The notes under the pieces: model-generated
Database searches by the model: none
What the model was told of the DNA's origin: nothing
Seen by the model: the letters and a program-made list of their open reading frames with translations, nothing else
Part shown: in pieces, positions 34,464 through 43,407 of the stretch
Layout: each line of letters starts with the position of its first letter
Numbering within the stretch: the stretch's first letter is position 1
Program-made: the position numbers and the translations under genes
Origin: Bacillota bacterium
GTDB taxonomy: Bacteria > Bacillota > Clostridia > Clostridiales > Caloramatoraceae
Reading direction: 5' to 3'
DNA: 60,101 bases
Assembly: GCA_023389275.1 (NCBI GenBank)
Contig: JAEWEN010000017.1
Span: 1 to 60,101, forward strand

Positions 34464-35372
34464 TTATATTAAAAGAAGCATAATAGGTAATGTTATAGCT
34501 GAAAATATTGTACTTACAACTATTATTTTAGATGCTGAGTTTACGTCACCTTTATATATTTGTGCAAGTGTTACAGTGTTAGCAGCAGCAGGCATAGCAG
34601 AAACTATAATAGGGATTCCTATATATATTCCTTCAAATCCTAAAAATTTTAAACATAAATAAACAACTATTGGTATTAAAATAAGTCTTATAAAAGAAAC
34701 TTTATAATATATAAACTCTTTAAAAGCTTCTTTTAAACTTACACTACAAAGACTTACTCCAACAATTATCATAGAAAGTGGTGTTGTCATATTTCCAACT
34801 AATTTTATAGTTTCATCAATTGCATAAGGAAGCTTTATTGAAAATATAAATATTATCATTCCAACTGCTATAGAAATCATTCCTGGATTAAAAATTGCTT
34901 TTTTAAACATACCTTTTTCTTTACTTGGTTGAAATATTAAAATTCCTATAGTCCACATAAATATATTAAAAGCTATATTATAAACAGCTGCATAAAATAC
35001 CCCTTCACTACCATATATACTAGCAGCTACAGGATATCCTATATATCCACAGTTAGAAAATATAGTAACAAATCTTAATACACTTCTAATAGATTCTGGC
35101 TGCTTTTTATACATAAACTTACTAATAATAACTAAGCTTCCGTGTACAATCATAGATATTATAAATATTATTCCAGCTGTTTTAAGCATGTCCTTTGAAA
35201 AATCCATTGTAAAAGAAGATATTATTAAAAGAGGTAATGTAACATTTAGTAGTATTTTAGAAAGTCCTACATTAGTTTCATTAGATATAAACTTTAACTT
35301 ACACGCTGCAACTCCTACTCCCATTATTAAAAACAATATTAATATTTGATTTAGTATGTTAGTAATTTCCAA
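34464..35372 (-). CDS. AEC-family transporter (auxin efflux carrier/malate permease type)
   Basis: About 302 aa with ten hydrophobic helices in two halves. Family segments are GVGVAACKLKFISNETN, VTIFSNCGYIGYPVAASIYG with NPGMISIAVG, and IVSAMPAAANTVTLAQIY. Substrates in the family include malate, malonate and other small carboxylates; which one is not visible. I use TTG at 35372, which follows a GGGGGGAG ribosome site; the upstream ATG at 35390 lies before that site. Confidence 0.87.
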   Translation of the reverse strand: MEITNILNQILILFLIMGVGVAACKLKFISNETNVGLSKILLNVTLPLLIISSFTMDFSKDMLKTAGIIFIISMIVHGSLVIISKFMYKKQPESIRSVLRFVTIFSNCGYIGYPVAASIYGSEGVFYAAVYNIAFNIFMWTIGILIFQPSKEKGMFKKAIFNPGMISIAVGMIIFIFSIKLPYAIDETIKLVGNMTTPLSMIIVGVSLCSVSLKEAFKEFIYYKVSFIRLILIPIVVYLCLKFLGFEGIYIGIPIIVSAMPAAANTVTLAQIYKGDVNSASKIIVVSTIFSAITLPIMLLLI

Positions 35373-35420
35373 ATTTCTCCCCCCCTTCATATTATTATAT
35401 ACTAAATCAATAAATATAGT

Positions 35421-35455
35421 AAAAAAGGTTAAAAGGAAATCTCCTTTTAACCTTT
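35421..35455 (-). terminator. terminator of the sulfate-assimilation operon
   Basis: AAAGGTTAAAAGGA pairs with TCCTTTTAACCTTT around AATC, with a run of six T on the minus strand. It lies just after the cysN stop and closes the cysC-to-cysN transcript. Confidence 0.85.
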
Positions 35456-35463
35456 AAATTCAT

Positions 35464-37278
35464 TTAAAAAATAATATCTATTATTCCTTCTACTTTTTTA
35501 TCTGAATTAAAATTTTCACTATTTACATATACAGTTATAACAGGATCTTCTGACTTTTCATAAAGGGATAATATACTATCATAATCACTTACATCTAAAG
35601 GAACTCTTTTTTTACAAACATCTTTAGGAGCATCTACAAATATTTCAACATAATTTTCTTTTCCTATTATTTCCCTAGCAACTTCACGCTGATCTTTTAT
35701 AGGACTTTCACAGGAAACTATTGTAATCATACCACTATCTGCAAAAAGCTTCGCTGTTTCTGCAATATATTTAGTTTGGCTCATAGCTTCTTCACCTAAA
35801 GAAAGTATAGAGTCTTTAAAGTTTATAAGATTTGTTGAGTCTATATAATAAACCTTAAGTCCTAAATCAAATAGTTTTCTTTCAAGTTTAATTCCTATTT
35901 CCCTTTTACCGCATCCTGGATTTCCTGTTAACCAAATAACTTTACCTTTTTGTTTAAGTCTCTCTTCTCTTTCCTCTTTGCTTACAAGTCTTTCCCTTAC
36001 AGGAATTACTATTTCACTACTTATATTAATATCTTCACTTTCTATAGCACTTGATATTATTCCTCCACCACTTACATCTAAGCCATCTACAACAACAAAC
36101 CTTCCAGTGTTTTGAAGTTCATGAAACTTATCAAATGATATTTCCTGTTTTGTTTTAATAATAACTTCTCCAACATCATTTCTGTTTACACTTTCACCAT
36201 TTTCAATTGTTTGAAGAGTAGAAGCATCTACAACTCTTTTTATTTCTAAAATCTCACACTCAACTTCAGAAGTTGCAAGTTTTAACTTGTACTTTTTATT
36301 TTTTAAAAGAGGTTCTTTTCCCATCCAAAATAAGTTTGCATTAAATGTATCTCCTATAATTGGATTACTACTTTTATGTGATATTATTTCCCCTCTTTTG
36401 TTAAAAAACTCATCTTCAACAGTAATTCCAACTGACATACCTGCATAAACTAAGTCTTTTTTATCTTTTTCAACCCAATGCTCTATAGTTTTTACTCTAG
36501 TTGTTTTATTTGAAGGTGATATTAAAATCTCATCTCCAACTTTTAGACTTCCTGATTCTATTCTACCTGCAATAATTCTTCTATGATCAAATTTATATAC
36601 ATCTTGAATAGGAAAACGTAAAGGCTTGTCTATATCTTCTTTTTCCTTTTCTATTAAATCAATACATTCTAATATAGTTTCTCCAGTATACCAATTCATT
36701 TTGTCTGAAGCTTTAGCTATATTTTCTCCATGATATGCAGAAATCGGTATATATTTTAAAGGATATACATCTAAGCTATTTAAAAATTGATTAAATTCTT
36801 TTTCTATAGAATCAAATCTTTCTTTAGAATAATCTACAAGGTCCATTTTATTTACAGCTACATATACTTTCTTAATTCCAAGAAGAGATAGTATATATCC
36901 ATGTCTTCTTGATTGTTCTTTTATACCTTCATTAGCATCTACCATTAAAAGAGCAGCTTCTGCACTTGCTGCACCTGATATCATATTTTTCAAAAATTCC
37001 TTATGCCCTGGAGCATCTATAATTACATAGTCTCTTTTTTCAGTTCTAAATTGAAGTCTTGTTGTATCTATTGTAATTCCCTGTTTTTGTTCTTCTTCAA
37101 AAGCATCTAGTAGGTAAGCATATTCAAATTCTTTTCCTTTTTCTTTAGATATTCTTTTTACCTTTTCTATAGCTCCCTCTGGAAGAGAATTTGTATCATA
37201 TAAAAGCCTTCCAATTAAAGTTGATTTACCATGATCAACGTGTCCTACAACAACAATATTTAAACTCTCTCTTATCAT
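35464..37278 (-). CDS. cysN: sulfate adenylyltransferase large subunit (GTPase) with a degenerate APS-kinase-like C-terminal domain
   Basis: About 604 aa. Residues 1-430 form an EF-Tu-like GTPase with P-loop GHVDHGKST, DAPGHKEF, NKMDLVD and beta-barrels. It drives ATP sulfurylase (CysD) to make APS from sulfate and ATP. Residues about 435-604 resemble CysC, but the Walker A reads GNPGCGKRE, with Arg where Ser/Thr should follow Lys. The APS-binding DGDNLRHGL-like motif is replaced by DSTNLINFK. The domain is therefore probably inactive as a kinase. ATG 37278 follows AGGTGG. It is the last gene of the operon. Confidence 0.94.
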   Translation of the reverse strand: MIRESLNIVVVGHVDHGKSTLIGRLLYDTNSLPEGAIEKVKRISKEKGKEFEYAYLLDAFEEEQKQGITIDTTRLQFRTEKRDYVIIDAPGHKEFLKNMISGAASAEAALLMVDANEGIKEQSRRHGYILSLLGIKKVYVAVNKMDLVDYSKERFDSIEKEFNQFLNSLDVYPLKYIPISAYHGENIAKASDKMNWYTGETILECIDLIEKEKEDIDKPLRFPIQDVYKFDHRRIIAGRIESGSLKVGDEILISPSNKTTRVKTIEHWVEKDKKDLVYAGMSVGITVEDEFFNKRGEIISHKSSNPIIGDTFNANLFWMGKEPLLKNKKYKLKLATSEVECEILEIKRVVDASTLQTIENGESVNRNDVGEVIIKTKQEISFDKFHELQNTGRFVVVDGLDVSGGGIISSAIESEDINISSEIVIPVRERLVSKEEREERLKQKGKVIWLTGNPGCGKREIGIKLERKLFDLGLKVYYIDSTNLINFKDSILSLGEEAMSQTKYIAETAKLFADSGMITIVSCESPIKDQREVAREIIGKENYVEIFVDAPKDVCKKRVPLDVSDYDSILSLYEKSEDPVITVYVNSENFNSDKKVEGIIDIIF

Positions 37279-37294
37279 TTTAGCCACCTACCTT

Positions 37295-38095
37295 TTACAT
37301 ATACCCTTCTTTTCTTAGTTTTTCCATAGCATGGGCATCCTCTTGATCCTGAGCCCTTCCTGATCTTTCTGTTTCCTTAGTATTTTTAAGCTCTTCAATA
37401 ATTTCTTCTATAGTTGTAGCATTAGAATTAATTGGATTTGTACATGGTGCACATCCAAGGCTTCTATATCTTTTCCCATCTTTTGCAAAATACAAATCTA
37501 TAAGTGGAATATTTTCTCTTTTTATATATTCCCATATATCAATTTCATTCCAATGAAGTATTGGATGAACACGTATATGATTTCCTTTTTTAAAGTCAGT
37601 TTTAAACTGATCCCATAGCTCTGGAGGTTGATCTGTATAATCCCACTGTGAATCGTTTGTTCTTTCACTAAATACTCTTTCCTTAGATCTTGACCCTTCC
37701 TCATCACGTCTTATACCAAGAATTAAACCTTCAAATCCATGATCTGTAACTACTTGTTGAAGTCCCTCTGTTTTTAAAGCTTTACAACAAACAAGTCTTC
37801 CTTTTTCAGGTCCCATTCCAGAATTGTATGCATCCCAATTTGTATTTACAATTAAATCAAGATCCATTTCCTTAGCAAGTCTATCTCTATACTCTATCAT
37901 TTCTGGTATTTTATATTTTGTATCAACATGTATTAATGGAAATGGGCAATGTCCATAAAATGCTTTTTTAGCAAGCCATAACATTACAGTTGAGTCCTTT
38001 CCAATTGACCAAAGCATACCTAGTTTCCCTAGTTTTTTATATGCCTCTCTTAAAATAAAAATACTTTGAGCTTCTAACTTATCTAAATGATCCAT
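37295..38095 (-). CDS. cysD: sulfate adenylyltransferase small subunit
   Basis: About 266 aa; the catalytic subunit of ATP sulfurylase. The PP-loop SIGKDSTVMLWLAKKAF is at about 35-51, then HVDTKYKIPEM, LVCCKALKTE, GIRRDEEGSRSKER, VHPILHWNEIDIWEYI and the conserved YRSLGCAPCT. It adenylates sulfate using ATP with GTP hydrolysis by CysN. ATG 38095 is chosen because GAGGTGA precedes it. It lies directly upstream of cysN, as is usual. Confidence 0.96.
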   Translation of the reverse strand: MDHLDKLEAQSIFILREAYKKLGKLGMLWSIGKDSTVMLWLAKKAFYGHCPFPLIHVDTKYKIPEMIEYRDRLAKEMDLDLIVNTNWDAYNSGMGPEKGRLVCCKALKTEGLQQVVTDHGFEGLILGIRRDEEGSRSKERVFSERTNDSQWDYTDQPPELWDQFKTDFKKGNHIRVHPILHWNEIDIWEYIKRENIPLIDLYFAKDGKRYRSLGCAPCTNPINSNATTIEEIIEELKNTKETERSGRAQDQEDAHAMEKLRKEGYM

Positions 38096-38117
38096 TTTTA
38101 TCACCTCTTAATTTTAT

Positions 38118-38903
38118 TTAAAATCCCCATCTTTGTCTTACACTTTCTTCTATTTTTCCAAATACTACTTTATCTAGTATAAGACCAATTATTATAATAA
38201 CTATCATAACAGCCATAACCTGACTAATATCAGCAAGTTCACGCCCTACCATTAAAACTTGTCCAAGTCCCTTAGTTGCAGATAGCATTTCCCCTGCCAT
38301 AAGTGCTCTCCATGCAAAAGACCACCCTTGCTTCATTCCCCCAATAAAAGTTGGAAGTGATGCTGGGACAATTACATTTAAGTAAAGCTTTCCTCCCTTA
38401 GCTCCCATTGTTTTAGCAGCTTTTACATATAAGGGATTAACATTTTTAATAGAAGTTTCTGTTGCAATTGCTATTGCAAACATTGATCCCATTGCTATTA
38501 CAAATATAATTGATCTTTCATCAAGACCATACCAAAGTATTGCAAATGGCAGCCAGCAAATACTAGGTAATGTTTGAAGTCCTAATATAAGGGAGCTTAG
38601 GTTTTCCCCTATGTATTTATAGCGAACAATGAAAAGTCCTACTAAAACTCCAATAACTAAAGATATTCCATACCCTACTAAAAGTCTTTTCATACTTGCC
38701 CATATTGCAATAAACAAAGTATTATCCTTTGCAAGAAGGTATATACTTTCAAATACATTAAATGGTGATGGAAAAGCATATGGCTTCCACACCTCAAGTA
38801 CTTCTACACCTATTTTATAGGCCAGCTCCCATGTCATTATCAATAGAATATAAAACGCTATCTTTTTTAATATCCCAATCGTTGTCATACTCAGATTTTG
38901 CAA
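38118..38903 (-). CDS. ssuC: ABC transporter permease, SsuC/TauC-like (sulfonate/sulfate)
   Basis: About 261 aa with six membrane helices and the EAA-type cytosolic loop GAKGGKLYLNVIVPASLPTFIGG in two parts. FPSPFNVFESI and LPSICWLPFAILWYGLDER are typical of the nitrate/sulfonate/taurine permease group. The strongest ribosome site is GAGGAGG, 9 nt before TTG at 38903, which I use; ATG 38888 is an alternative. Either start lies inside the end of ssuB. Clustering with APS-forming genes suggests it carries sulfate or another inorganic sulfur oxyanion. Confidence 0.88.
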   Translation of the reverse strand: MQNLSMTTIGILKKIAFYILLIMTWELAYKIGVEVLEVWKPYAFPSPFNVFESIYLLAKDNTLFIAIWASMKRLLVGYGISLVIGVLVGLFIVRYKYIGENLSSLILGLQTLPSICWLPFAILWYGLDERSIIFVIAMGSMFAIAIATETSIKNVNPLYVKAAKTMGAKGGKLYLNVIVPASLPTFIGGMKQGWSFAWRALMAGEMLSATKGLGQVLMVGRELADISQVMAVMIVIIIIGLILDKVVFGKIEESVRQRWGF

Positions 38904-39654
38904 CCTTTTCAACCTCCTCTTTAAGTTCTTTCATAACCTCAGAGGCAACATATGTTAAATCTACACTTTCAAGCCTTCTAGGTCTTCCAAGTTCTATTTT
39001 AAAATCTCTTTTAACTCTTCCTGGATTTGCAGCCATAACAATAACGCGACTTCCAAGAAGAACTGCTTCCTCTACACTATGTGTTACAAAAATAATGGTT
39101 TTTTTAGTTTCCCACCAAACCTTTTGTAGCTCTAATTGAAGCATACTTTTGGTTTGACTATCTAATGCTGCAAAAGGCTCATCCATTAATAAAACCTCTG
39201 AATCTAAGGTTAAAGCTCTAGCCAGTGCAACTCTTTGCCTCATTCCTCCAGATAATTCATGTATAAATGAGTTTTGAAACTTTGTTAAGTGAACCATTTT
39301 AAGATAATGAAGGGCTTTTTCTCTTCTTTCTTCCTTAGGCACACCAGCTATTTTCATTCCAAACTCAACATTATCTATAACCCTAAGCCAAGGAAATAAG
39401 GCTGATTCTTGAAACATAACTGCTCTGTCTACTCCAACACCATTTATTTCTTTGTTATTTAAATAAATCTTACCTTCACTAGGCTTTTCAAGACCTGCAA
39501 TTATATTTAAAAGAGTAGATTTTCCACAACCAGATGGACCTAAAAGACATATGAACTCTCCTTTTTCAAATGAAAGGTTAACATCATCTAATGTTTGTGT
39601 ACTTTTATGTTTTGTTACAAATTTTTTACCTACTCTCTCTACTTTTAGACTCAA
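38815..39654 (-). CDS. ssuB: ABC transporter ATPase, SsuB/TauB-like
   Basis: About 279 aa. Walker A GPSGCGKST, Q-loop MFQESALFPWLRVIDNV, signature LSGGMRQRVALARAL, Walker B VLLMDEPFAALD and the switch His in FVTHSVEEAV are all present. The C-terminal extension of about 40 residues overlaps the permease gene. Start TTG at 39654 follows GAGGTGA. It powers the permease next door. Confidence 0.92.
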   Translation of the reverse strand: MSLKVERVGKKFVTKHKSTQTLDDVNLSFEKGEFICLLGPSGCGKSTLLNIIAGLEKPSEGKIYLNNKEINGVGVDRAVMFQESALFPWLRVIDNVEFGMKIAGVPKEERREKALHYLKMVHLTKFQNSFIHELSGGMRQRVALARALTLDSEVLLMDEPFAALDSQTKSMLQLELQKVWWETKKTIIFVTHSVEEAVLLGSRVIVMAANPGRVKRDFKIELGRPRRLESVDLTYVASEVMKELKEEVEKVAKSEYDNDWDIKKDSVLYSIDNDMGAGL

Positions 39655-39683
39655 TAATATCACCTCTTTACTAGCTATTTTTC

Positions 39684-40667
39684 TTATTTAGAACCTGTTT
39701 TAAATAAATCTTTTAAGTCTGGCTTGTCTCTTAAAAAGCCTGCTTTAACAGATAAATCTACCATTTCTTCTATTGCTTTTTTTTCTGGATCAGTTGTTAT
39801 AACAAGTCTTTTAAATGCATTATCTAAAACATCCTTAGGAAGAGGTTTTTTAGTAAGAACTTCCAGCTCATTATTTATAATCTCTTTAGCACTTTCTTTA
39901 TTTTCGTTTATATAATTAGTTATACTTATGTGAGTTTTTATAAATTTTTCTACTATTTCAGGATGTTTTTCTAAAAATTCCTTTCTTGCAACAACAATAG
40001 CAGTTGGATATTTTCCCTCTCTCCAAACCTCATTGTAATCAAGAACTACATTAGCATTAACTTCTTTAACAAGTCTTGCTCCCCAAGGCTCTGGTACAAG
40101 TGCTAAATCTATTTGACTATTATCAAGTAATGTTTTAATATCAGAGTTTTCAGCTTGATAAATTTCAACTGTACCTCCCTTTGAAGAGTCTTTAAGATTA
40201 TTTTCTTTTAAAAGAGCTCTTAAAGCTAAGTCCTGAGTATTGCCATATTGAGGTATAGCTATTTTTTTCCCATCTAATTCACTTATATTATTTATTTTTA
40301 AATCTTTTCTTGAAAGTAATATTGCACCTGCATGTGAAGCTCCTGAAATTACTTGAATCTCTCCATTTGACCTTGCATATCCATTTATCGAAGGTCCTGG
40401 CCCTATATATGCTATATCTATTTCACCTGCAAGTAATGCCTCCATTTCAGCAGATCCTGCACTAAATTGCTTCCACTGAATATTCTTATCTGGTATTTCT
40501 TTTTGAAAAATTCCTTGATTTTTTCCATATAGTGCTTGGGAATGTGTTATATTAGAAAAAAAACCAATCCTTAAATCAGAATCATTTTCATTTTTAGAAG
40601 AACATCCAGAACTTATTACTAAAGCTAAAATCAAAATTAAGTATATAAATATATTTTTAACCTTCAA
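39684..40667 (-). CDS. ssuA: ABC transporter substrate-binding lipoprotein, SsuA/TauA-like
   Basis: A 327-aa lipoprotein with a hydrophobic signal and lipobox VISSGCSS, so Cys22 is the lipidated residue. The mature part is a two-lobed NMT1/SsuA-like binder: RIGFFSNITHSQALYG, AGEIDIAYIGPGPSINGY, KKIAIPQYGNTQDLALR and VPEPWGARLV. Start TTG at 40667 has AGGAGG upstream. It captures the substrate for SsuBC. Family members bind sulfonates, taurine, nitrate or bicarbonate; no sulfonate monooxygenase gene is nearby. Confidence 0.9.
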   Translation of the reverse strand: MKVKNIFIYLILILALVISSGCSSKNENDSDLRIGFFSNITHSQALYGKNQGIFQKEIPDKNIQWKQFSAGSAEMEALLAGEIDIAYIGPGPSINGYARSNGEIQVISGASHAGAILLSRKDLKINNISELDGKKIAIPQYGNTQDLALRALLKENNLKDSSKGGTVEIYQAENSDIKTLLDNSQIDLALVPEPWGARLVKEVNANVVLDYNEVWREGKYPTAIVVARKEFLEKHPEIVEKFIKTHISITNYINENKESAKEIINNELEVLTKKPLPKDVLDNAFKRLVITTDPEKKAIEEMVDLSVKAGFLRDKPDLKDLFKTGSK

Positions 40668-40677
40668 TTTATGCCTC

Positions 40678-40992
40678 CTAATATTTATTTGATTCTTTTT
40701 TATTAACTGTTATAATTTTTTCAATTCCTTTATTATCAACAATATGCCAATTTAAATTCTCATTATCCTCTTCAATATATAAATATCCTCCAAGCCCTCC
40801 TATATCTATCCCAAGATAATACATAATTGCACCTGCTGGACATTCTTTAAGGCAAGCAGTACATCCCCAACAGTCTTTTTCATATTTTATAAAAGACTTT
40901 CCATCTTCATCCTTATATATAAGACTTCCTGGACAAACTCTAAGACATTTACCACATGATATGCATTTTTCTTTATTTATCTTAATGCTCAT
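40678..40992 (-). CDS. aprB: adenylylsulfate reductase beta subunit (two [4Fe-4S]), compact form
   Basis: A 104-aa ferredoxin-like subunit. Eight cysteines in CISCGKCLRVCPG and CWGCTACLKECPAGAI bind two [4Fe-4S] clusters. The stretch GGLGGYLYIEEDNENLNW followed by a KG-type turn matches the AprB segment after the second cluster. The long C-terminal arm of dissimilatory AprB (about 150 aa) is missing. It passes electrons to AprA. It overlaps aprA by 11 nt. Confidence 0.9.
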   Translation of the reverse strand: MSIKINKEKCISCGKCLRVCPGSLIYKDEDGKSFIKYEKDCWGCTACLKECPAGAIMYYLGIDIGGLGGYLYIEEDNENLNWHIVDNKGIEKIITVNKKESNKY

Positions 40993-42664
40993 ACTTTTCT
41001 TCCTTCCTAACTAAATCTCTAGTTATTATGTTCACTTGTCCATTTTCATACTTTGAATTTATATATTTTTTAAATTTTTCATTATCAATATAAGGATAAT
41101 CAAGATTTTCTTGATAACATCTCCATCTAGTTTCTTTTCTAGCTTTAAGGTGATGTATTAAAACTTTACATATACATAGCCTGTCCAATATTTCATTTAT
41201 AAATAATAATTCATGCATATTATTAATACCTATACCTTTAGATAGCTTTTCTATTTCATTTATTTTATCTAAAGCTATATTAAGTTTTGATTCACTATAG
41301 GCATAACCTGTTTTAATTCCACCTGCATATTCATCCATAACCTTTTGCATAGCCTCTTCTATAGAGTCTAAAGAATAAAAGCTAGACTTATTTTCAAAGT
41401 ATCTTTCAAGTTCACACTTTTTATTATTTATTTCATCTTCACTTATATTTTCAAACCTACTATTTTTTATATTATTTATAATAGAAAGTGCTGCTATTTC
41501 TCCTTCTGCAAAACATCCTGTTACATATTTTTTAGGACTCCCTCCTGCAACATCTCCTACAGCATATAAATTTTTTAGTGTAGTTTTTCTGTTTTCATCA
41601 ATCCAATATCCACTTGATGTATGCCCTCCAACTATATAAGGTTCTGTTCCCTCAATTTCTATATTCTCACTTAATGGTCCACTATTTTTTTCAAGCCATT
41701 TTAATGTTTGTGCTGGAGCCATATTTAAATATGCTTTAAAAAGTTGATCCTCTTCACTTTGTGTTATGCCCTTTGTTTTTAAAAAACAAGGTCCTCTTCC
41801 CTCTTTATTTTCAACTAAAGTTGCATATAATCTTGTAGATGTTTTAGGAGACTTATAATTAGATACATATTTTTCACCTTTAGAATTTACCTGTGGAACC
41901 TTTACCCCCTGTGCAACAGTTCCTGTTGGTGCAATAGTATCTTTACATCTTAGTGCAATAAATCTCATTTCAAAAGATGTCATTTCTGCACCTGCTCTTA
42001 TTCCCATTGCATATCCAGCACCTGTATTAAATGGGCTGTACCACATTTTATGTCTTGAAAACCCTGGATTATTAGGTTTATAAATACCTGCTGCTCCCCC
42101 TGTTGCACATATAGTTTTTCTAGATTTAATTACATAAAATATATTTTCTCTAGTTGAAAAACCATAAGCGCCTATTACAGAGTTATCTTTAACAATATAG
42201 TCCACAATATTTACATTATTTAAAATATTAATATTATTTTTATTAGAAATAGCTTTTGAAAGTATTGGTTTTATATTTTCTCCATTTATCTTTATACTTC
42301 TTTTACCTCTAGATGCATATTTGCCATTTTCATCTTTTAGTATTGGAAGTCCTAAATCTTCTAATTTTTTTGTTACAGAGTTTAATCTTTTAGCTATTGT
42401 ATAAACTAAATCTTCTCTAACAATTCCATCAAATTCATTTTTTACATATTCTACAAATGAATCTACAGTTTCCCCTTCATTTATGTATGCATTTAATGCA
42501 TTAACACCTGCTGCAAGACATCCACTTCTTTTTATATTTGCTTTCTCTACTACTAATACTTTTAAATCACTGTTTTCTTCAATTGTAAGAGCTGCAAAAC
42601 ATCCTGCTGTTCCTCCTCCAATTACTAAAACATCTGATTCAATAGTTTCTATTTTAAGTTCCAT
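40982..42664 (-). CDS. aprA: adenylylsulfate reductase alpha subunit (FAD), assimilatory-type
   Basis: About 560 aa; a flavoprotein of the fumarate-reductase family that reduces APS to sulfite and AMP. The FAD motif is VIGGGTAGCFAAL. KRSGCLAAGVNALNAYI, NEFDGIVREDLVY and the later AEMTSFEMRFIALRCKD align with AprA substrate and FAD regions. The C-terminus has TRWRCYQENLDYP, also AprA-like. It is about 100 residues shorter than dissimilatory AprA. ATG 42664 with AGGTGA upstream is the start. It is followed by aprB, and the operon encodes ATP sulfurylase, not quinone-linked Qmo proteins, which points to assimilation. Confidence 0.92.
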   Translation of the reverse strand: MELKIETIESDVLVIGGGTAGCFAALTIEENSDLKVLVVEKANIKRSGCLAAGVNALNAYINEGETVDSFVEYVKNEFDGIVREDLVYTIAKRLNSVTKKLEDLGLPILKDENGKYASRGKRSIKINGENIKPILSKAISNKNNINILNNVNIVDYIVKDNSVIGAYGFSTRENIFYVIKSRKTICATGGAAGIYKPNNPGFSRHKMWYSPFNTGAGYAMGIRAGAEMTSFEMRFIALRCKDTIAPTGTVAQGVKVPQVNSKGEKYVSNYKSPKTSTRLYATLVENKEGRGPCFLKTKGITQSEEDQLFKAYLNMAPAQTLKWLEKNSGPLSENIEIEGTEPYIVGGHTSSGYWIDENRKTTLKNLYAVGDVAGGSPKKYVTGCFAEGEIAALSIINNIKNSRFENISEDEINNKKCELERYFENKSSFYSLDSIEEAMQKVMDEYAGGIKTGYAYSESKLNIALDKINEIEKLSKGIGINNMHELLFINEILDRLCICKVLIHHLKARKETRWRCYQENLDYPYIDNEKFKKYINSKYENGQVNIITRDLVRKEEKYEH

Positions 42665-42672
42665 AAAATCAC

Positions 42673-43266
42673 CTAACCTTGATTCAAATATGTTAAAATT
42701 ATTTCTGTACATTCTTCTATATTTTTCTCACCTGTTTTTAATACAATCTCTGGATTCGTTGGTATTTCATATGGTGAATGTATTCCTGTAAAGTTTTTAA
42801 TTCCTTGCTCTCTAGCTTTTTTATAAAGATCTTTAGGATCTCTACTTTCACAAATATTCAAAGGACAATCTATAAATACTTCTATAAAATCTTTACCTAA
42901 AAGCTCTCTAACTTTTTGTCTATCTTTTTCAAATGGAGAAACAAATGTACAAAGAGTTATAATTCCTGAATCTACAAAAAGCTTTGCTACTTCCCCTACT
43001 CTTCTTATATTTTCATTTCTATCACTATCTGAAAATCCTAAATCTCCATTTAATCCATGTCTTAAGTTATCTCCATCTAAAAGGTAAGTAAGTTTTCCAA
43101 TATCATAAAGTTTCTTTTGAACAGCATTTGCTATAGTAGATTTTCCAGATCCTGAAAGACCTGTAAACCAAAGAACTATTCCTTTTTGTTTCAAAAGATT
43201 TTCTCTATCTTGTCTTTCTACACTTTCAATATGCCAAACTACATTTTCAGACGTTTTTTTATCCAT
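42673..43266 (-). CDS. cysC: adenylylsulfate kinase
   Basis: A 197-aa kinase that phosphorylates APS to PAPS. Walker A GLSGSGKST, the APS-binding LLDGDNLRHGLNGDLGFS, RNENIRRVGEVAKLF and the C-terminal GIHSPYEIP are all intact. RBS GAGGAGGGGG precedes the ATG. It is the first gene after the SAM-I riboswitch. Its presence with AprBA is notable, because AprBA uses APS directly and no PAPS reductase (CysH) is seen here. Confidence 0.96.
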   Translation of the reverse strand: MDKKTSENVVWHIESVERQDRENLLKQKGIVLWFTGLSGSGKSTIANAVQKKLYDIGKLTYLLDGDNLRHGLNGDLGFSDSDRNENIRRVGEVAKLFVDSGIITLCTFVSPFEKDRQKVRELLGKDFIEVFIDCPLNICESRDPKDLYKKAREQGIKNFTGIHSPYEIPTNPEIVLKTGEKNIEECTEIILTYLNQG

Positions 43267-43363
43267 TTTCCCCCTCCTCGACTTTATTATTAAATCTATG
43301 TATTTACTAGGTTTTATTATTCAGCTATTATATACATACACTTTACAACAGCTTTTATTCTCT

Positions 43364-43396
43364 TTAAAAAACCTTCTTGCAGAAAGCAAGAAGGTA
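43364..43396 (-). terminator. SAM-riboswitch terminator (expression platform)
   Basis: ACCTTCTTGC (minus 43396-43387) pairs with GCAAGAAGGT (43380-43371), followed by TTTTTT. It lies between the SAM-I aptamer and cysC. When SAM is bound, this hairpin is expected to stop transcription. Confidence 0.9.
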
Positions 43397-43407
43397 AACT
43401 TCTCCTT

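Noticed and set aside
34357..34662. 101-codon plus-strand ORF
   Set aside because: It runs through a terminator hairpin and then antisense to the AEC transporter gene; no ribosome site.
38762..39139. 125-codon plus-strand ORF
   Set aside because: It is a shadow frame antisense to ssuB/ssuC, which both have complete family motifs.
40982..42664. Dissimilatory sulfate reduction
   Set aside because: AprA/AprB are short forms, with no dsr, qmo or sat genes nearby, and the operon is under a SAM-I switch, which fits assimilation.
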